Assembly: GCA_903908025.1 (NCBI GenBank)
Contig: CAIVQM010000036.1
Location: 1 to 6,198, forward strand
Direction: 5' to 3'
DNA: 6,198 nucleotides
Source: an uncultured bacterium
GTDB taxonomy: Bacteria > Actinomycetota > Actinomycetes > S36-B12
How positions within the stretch are numbered: position 1 is the first letter of the stretch; every line of letters starts with the position of its first letter. The translations under genes and the position numbers were made by a program. This document shows, one piece after another, positions 4,325 to 6,198 of the stretch. Below the pieces are notes generated by a model that was not told the DNA's origin, ran no database searches, and saw only the letters and a program-made list of their open reading frames with translations.

Positions 4325-6198
4325 AGTTCCTGCCTTTCCACGAGTGATGCAAAGAGTCCGTCACGGGCCACCAGCTCGTCGTACGTGCCCTGCTGCACGA
4401 CAATTCCGCCATCGAGGACGACGATCAGATCGGCTTGTCGGATCGTCGAGAGGCGGTGTGCGATGACGATGCGGGTCACCCCCAGCTCAGCGATGCTGCG
4501 CGTGACCGTCTCCTGCGTGATGTTGTCCAGCGCGCTGGTGGCTTCGTCAAGGAACAGGACGGTCGGGCTGTTCGCGAGTGCGCGCGCCAGCAGGATGCGC
4601 TGACGCTGCCCGCCGGACACGAGGCTGGAGCCCTCGTCGATGATCGTGTCGAGCCCCTGCGGCATGGCTCGCACCGCATCGTCCATCCGGACGTTCGCCA
4701 GCAGTTCCCACACCCGCGAATCGGGAATGCCACCGGTCGAAATCGTGACGTTCTCCCGGATCGTGCCCGGTAGAAGCAGGCTGGACTGGAGTACCACGCC
4801 GAACTGGCGACGGACCGCCTCGACATCGAGCGCCGCGAGATCACTGTCGTCGTACATCACCACACCCGCGCGCGGCGTCTCGAAACCGAGCAGGAGTCGC
4901 AGGAGCGTCGACTTGCCCGAACCGGATGTTCCGACGACGGCCACGAAGGAGCCGGGCTCGGCACGGAAGGAGACATCGCGAAGCACCCACGGGTGATCCT
5001 CGCCATAGCGGAAGCCGAGCGACCGCACCTCGACCGCACCTCGCAGCTCACCCGGGTCCTCGCGCCGCACGTCGACCTCCGGCTCAATCGCCAGGAGGGG
5101 GGCGAGTCGGGTGACCGAGGGCGCGATGAGCGCCATGGACCGGATCGTGATCATGAGCCCCGTGACACCCGCGCTGAACTGCCCGAACGACGAGAGAAAG
5201 GCAAGGAAGGACGCTGATGTGATCGAGCCGACCGGGACCATCGTGGCGACAACTACGAAGGCGAGCAAAGCCGCACTGAACACACCGACCCGGAAGATCT
5301 CCATCTGGATCTCCGCAGCCCAACGGCGGTTGAAGGCGCTTCGGAAGCCGGCATAGGCCGCAGCCCAGCGGCCGAATCCCGCAACCTCACCATCGGTCAT
5401 TCGCACCGGCAGCCAGCCGCGGAGCAGGTCGAGGGTGACCTCATCCACCTCGACGAGGCGTTCGAGTTCCTCAAGCTTGCGTCGGCTCTCGAGCCGTACG
5501 AAGAGCAGCATGACCACGATGAGCAGCGCGCCGATGGTCACAGCGACGGTGCCGAGGGACGGGATGAGCACGACCATCAGGATCGCGTTGAGCACGGTGA
5601 GCACAAGTGCCAGCAGGCCGACCGTGACGGCATCATTCAGCGCCGTCTGCAGAGTCGATGCCAAGAGGATGCGGCTGGCCAGCGCCGCACTCGACCACTG
5701 GCGCAACGCCGAGGCGGGCAGCCGAAGGACGCGGTCGAGCACTGCCCCGCCCGTGATCATCTCCATCGAGTCGCTGACACGGATTAGCTGATACGTGCTC
5801 ATGTAGGCGAATAGTCCGGCAGCGACGGCAAGGGAGACCAGAACGATGGTTATCCCGATCAGACGTGAGGTCTCGGCATTGGGCACGATCTCGTCGAACA
5901 CCAATGCTGTTGCAAGGGGGATCGACAATCCGATGACGCCGACCGCGATGGACGCAAGCACGCCCCAGGTGAGGTCGCGCTTCGAACCTCGCAACGACAG
6001 CAGGAACAACTCCTTGACGCTGACGGCTCGCGCGGGCAGTCCGCGAATGATCTCCAGCGCGTTCGGGGCGATGCGCGCGGCAATGGCCGCTGTGACCGGC
6101 TCGGGCGCCACCCCGACCTGGTGCAGGATCGGCCGGAACATGGGGCCGGGCAGGATCGCAGCCAGGCCCCCGTCCAGCACCACCGCGAGCGGGGGCAC
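4321..6198 (-). CDS. NHLP/bacteriocin-type export ABC transporter, fused permease-ATPase (5' end outside window)
   Basis: At least 625 residues, open at the right edge; the GTG at 6198 is probably internal. Residues 1-60 are a partial N-terminal region leading into the linker PNALEIIRGLPARAVSVKEL. Residues about 75-355 form an ABC exporter membrane domain with about six helices. From about 385 comes a complete nucleotide-binding domain: Walker A GTSGSGKS (423-430), Q-loop Gln471, signature LVSGGQ (526-531), Walker B TVLFLDE with catalytic Glu552, D-loop SALD and H-loop His581. Phrases such as LLRLLLGFETPRAG, FGVVLQSSLLLPGTI and DEATSALDNITQETV resemble, from memory, the NHLP bacteriocin exporter family (TIGR03797) more than drug or lipid exporters. 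No C39 peptidase is visible; in that system the peptidase is usually on a partner subunit. It would move a peptide or other substrate out of the cell with ATP. The general class is certain, while the subfamily rests on recall. It heads the visible unit and is coupled to the lipoprotein downstream. Confidence 0.85.
   Translation of the reverse strand: MPPLAVVLDGGLAAILPGPMFRPILHQVGVAPEPVTAAIAARIAPNALEIIRGLPARAVSVKELFLLSLRGSKRDLTWGVLASIAVGVIGLSIPLATALVFDEIVPNAETSRLIGITIVLVSLAVAAGLFAYMSTYQLIRVSDSMEMITGGAVLDRVLRLPASALRQWSSAALASRILLASTLQTALNDAVTVGLLALVLTVLNAILMVVLIPSLGTVAVTIGALLIVVMLLFVRLESRRKLEELERLVEVDEVTLDLLRGWLPVRMTDGEVAGFGRWAAAYAGFRSAFNRRWAAEIQMEIFRVGVFSAALLAFVVVATMVPVGSITSASFLAFLSSFGQFSAGVTGLMITIRSMALIAPSVTRLAPLLAIEPEVDVRREDPGELRGAVEVRSLGFRYGEDHPWVLRDVSFRAEPGSFVAVVGTSGSGKSTLLRLLLGFETPRAGVVMYDDSDLAALDVEAVRRQFGVVLQSSLLLPGTIRENVTISTGGIPDSRVWELLANVRMDDAVRAMPQGLDTIIDEGSSLVSGGQRQRILLARALANSPTVLFLDEATSALDNITQETVTRSIAELGVTRIVIAHRLSTIRQADLIVVLDGGIVVQQGTYDELVARDGLFASLVERQEL

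Noticed and set aside
1..6198. CRISPR array, tRNA, rRNA, transposase or insertion-sequence ends
   Set aside because: No regularly spaced direct repeats, cloverleaf-like segments, conserved rRNA stretches or transposase-like frames were seen on either strand.

Overview
The window comes from a high-GC bacterium, most likely an actinobacterium. The evidence is strong G/C preference at third codon positions, GTG starts, Ala/Val-rich signal peptides, and a solute-binding lipoprotein carrying a cysteine pair that I associate with actinobacterial members of its family. I cannot name the genus. There is no rRNA, tRNA, CRISPR array or recognisable insertion sequence.

Left part, 1-906, minus strand: a nearly complete RhtA-like EamA/DMT exporter. 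Its GTG start is at 861 and its last few codons lie beyond position 1. The 45 bases before it hold only its ribosome-binding site and a small palindrome.

Middle, 907-2215: two pieces of FMN-binding (FMN_bind) proteins lie head to head. On the minus strand, 907-1068 encodes only the C-terminal half of the domain, including a normal C-terminus. On the plus strand, 1031-1408 encodes a complete domain but no signal peptide. A 10-bp-stem palindrome (1069-1093) sits at the junction. This looks like two divergent paralogues whose 5' parts and shared promoter were lost. Nine bases after the plus-strand domain, and in the same frame, a secreted alpha/beta hydrolase begins. Its stop codon overlaps the stop of the convergent next gene in a shared CTAG.

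Right part, 2212-6198, minus strand, probably one transcription unit. It is read from the right edge: a fused permease-ATPase ABC exporter resembling the NHLP-type (nitrile-hydratase-leader) bacteriocin exporters, with its 5' end outside the window; then a family-3 amino-acid-binding lipoprotein that starts on the exporter's stop codon; then, after 58 bases with a perfect 14-bp palindrome, a secreted LivJ-like type I periplasmic binding protein.

The most interesting system-level point is this right-hand unit. An exporter of a kind that normally secretes modified peptides is translationally coupled to a solute-binding lipoprotein and followed by a second, unrelated binding protein, with no importer permease in view. 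Whether this is a peptide export and sensing locus or simply a neighbourhood of transport genes depends on what lies to the right of 6198.
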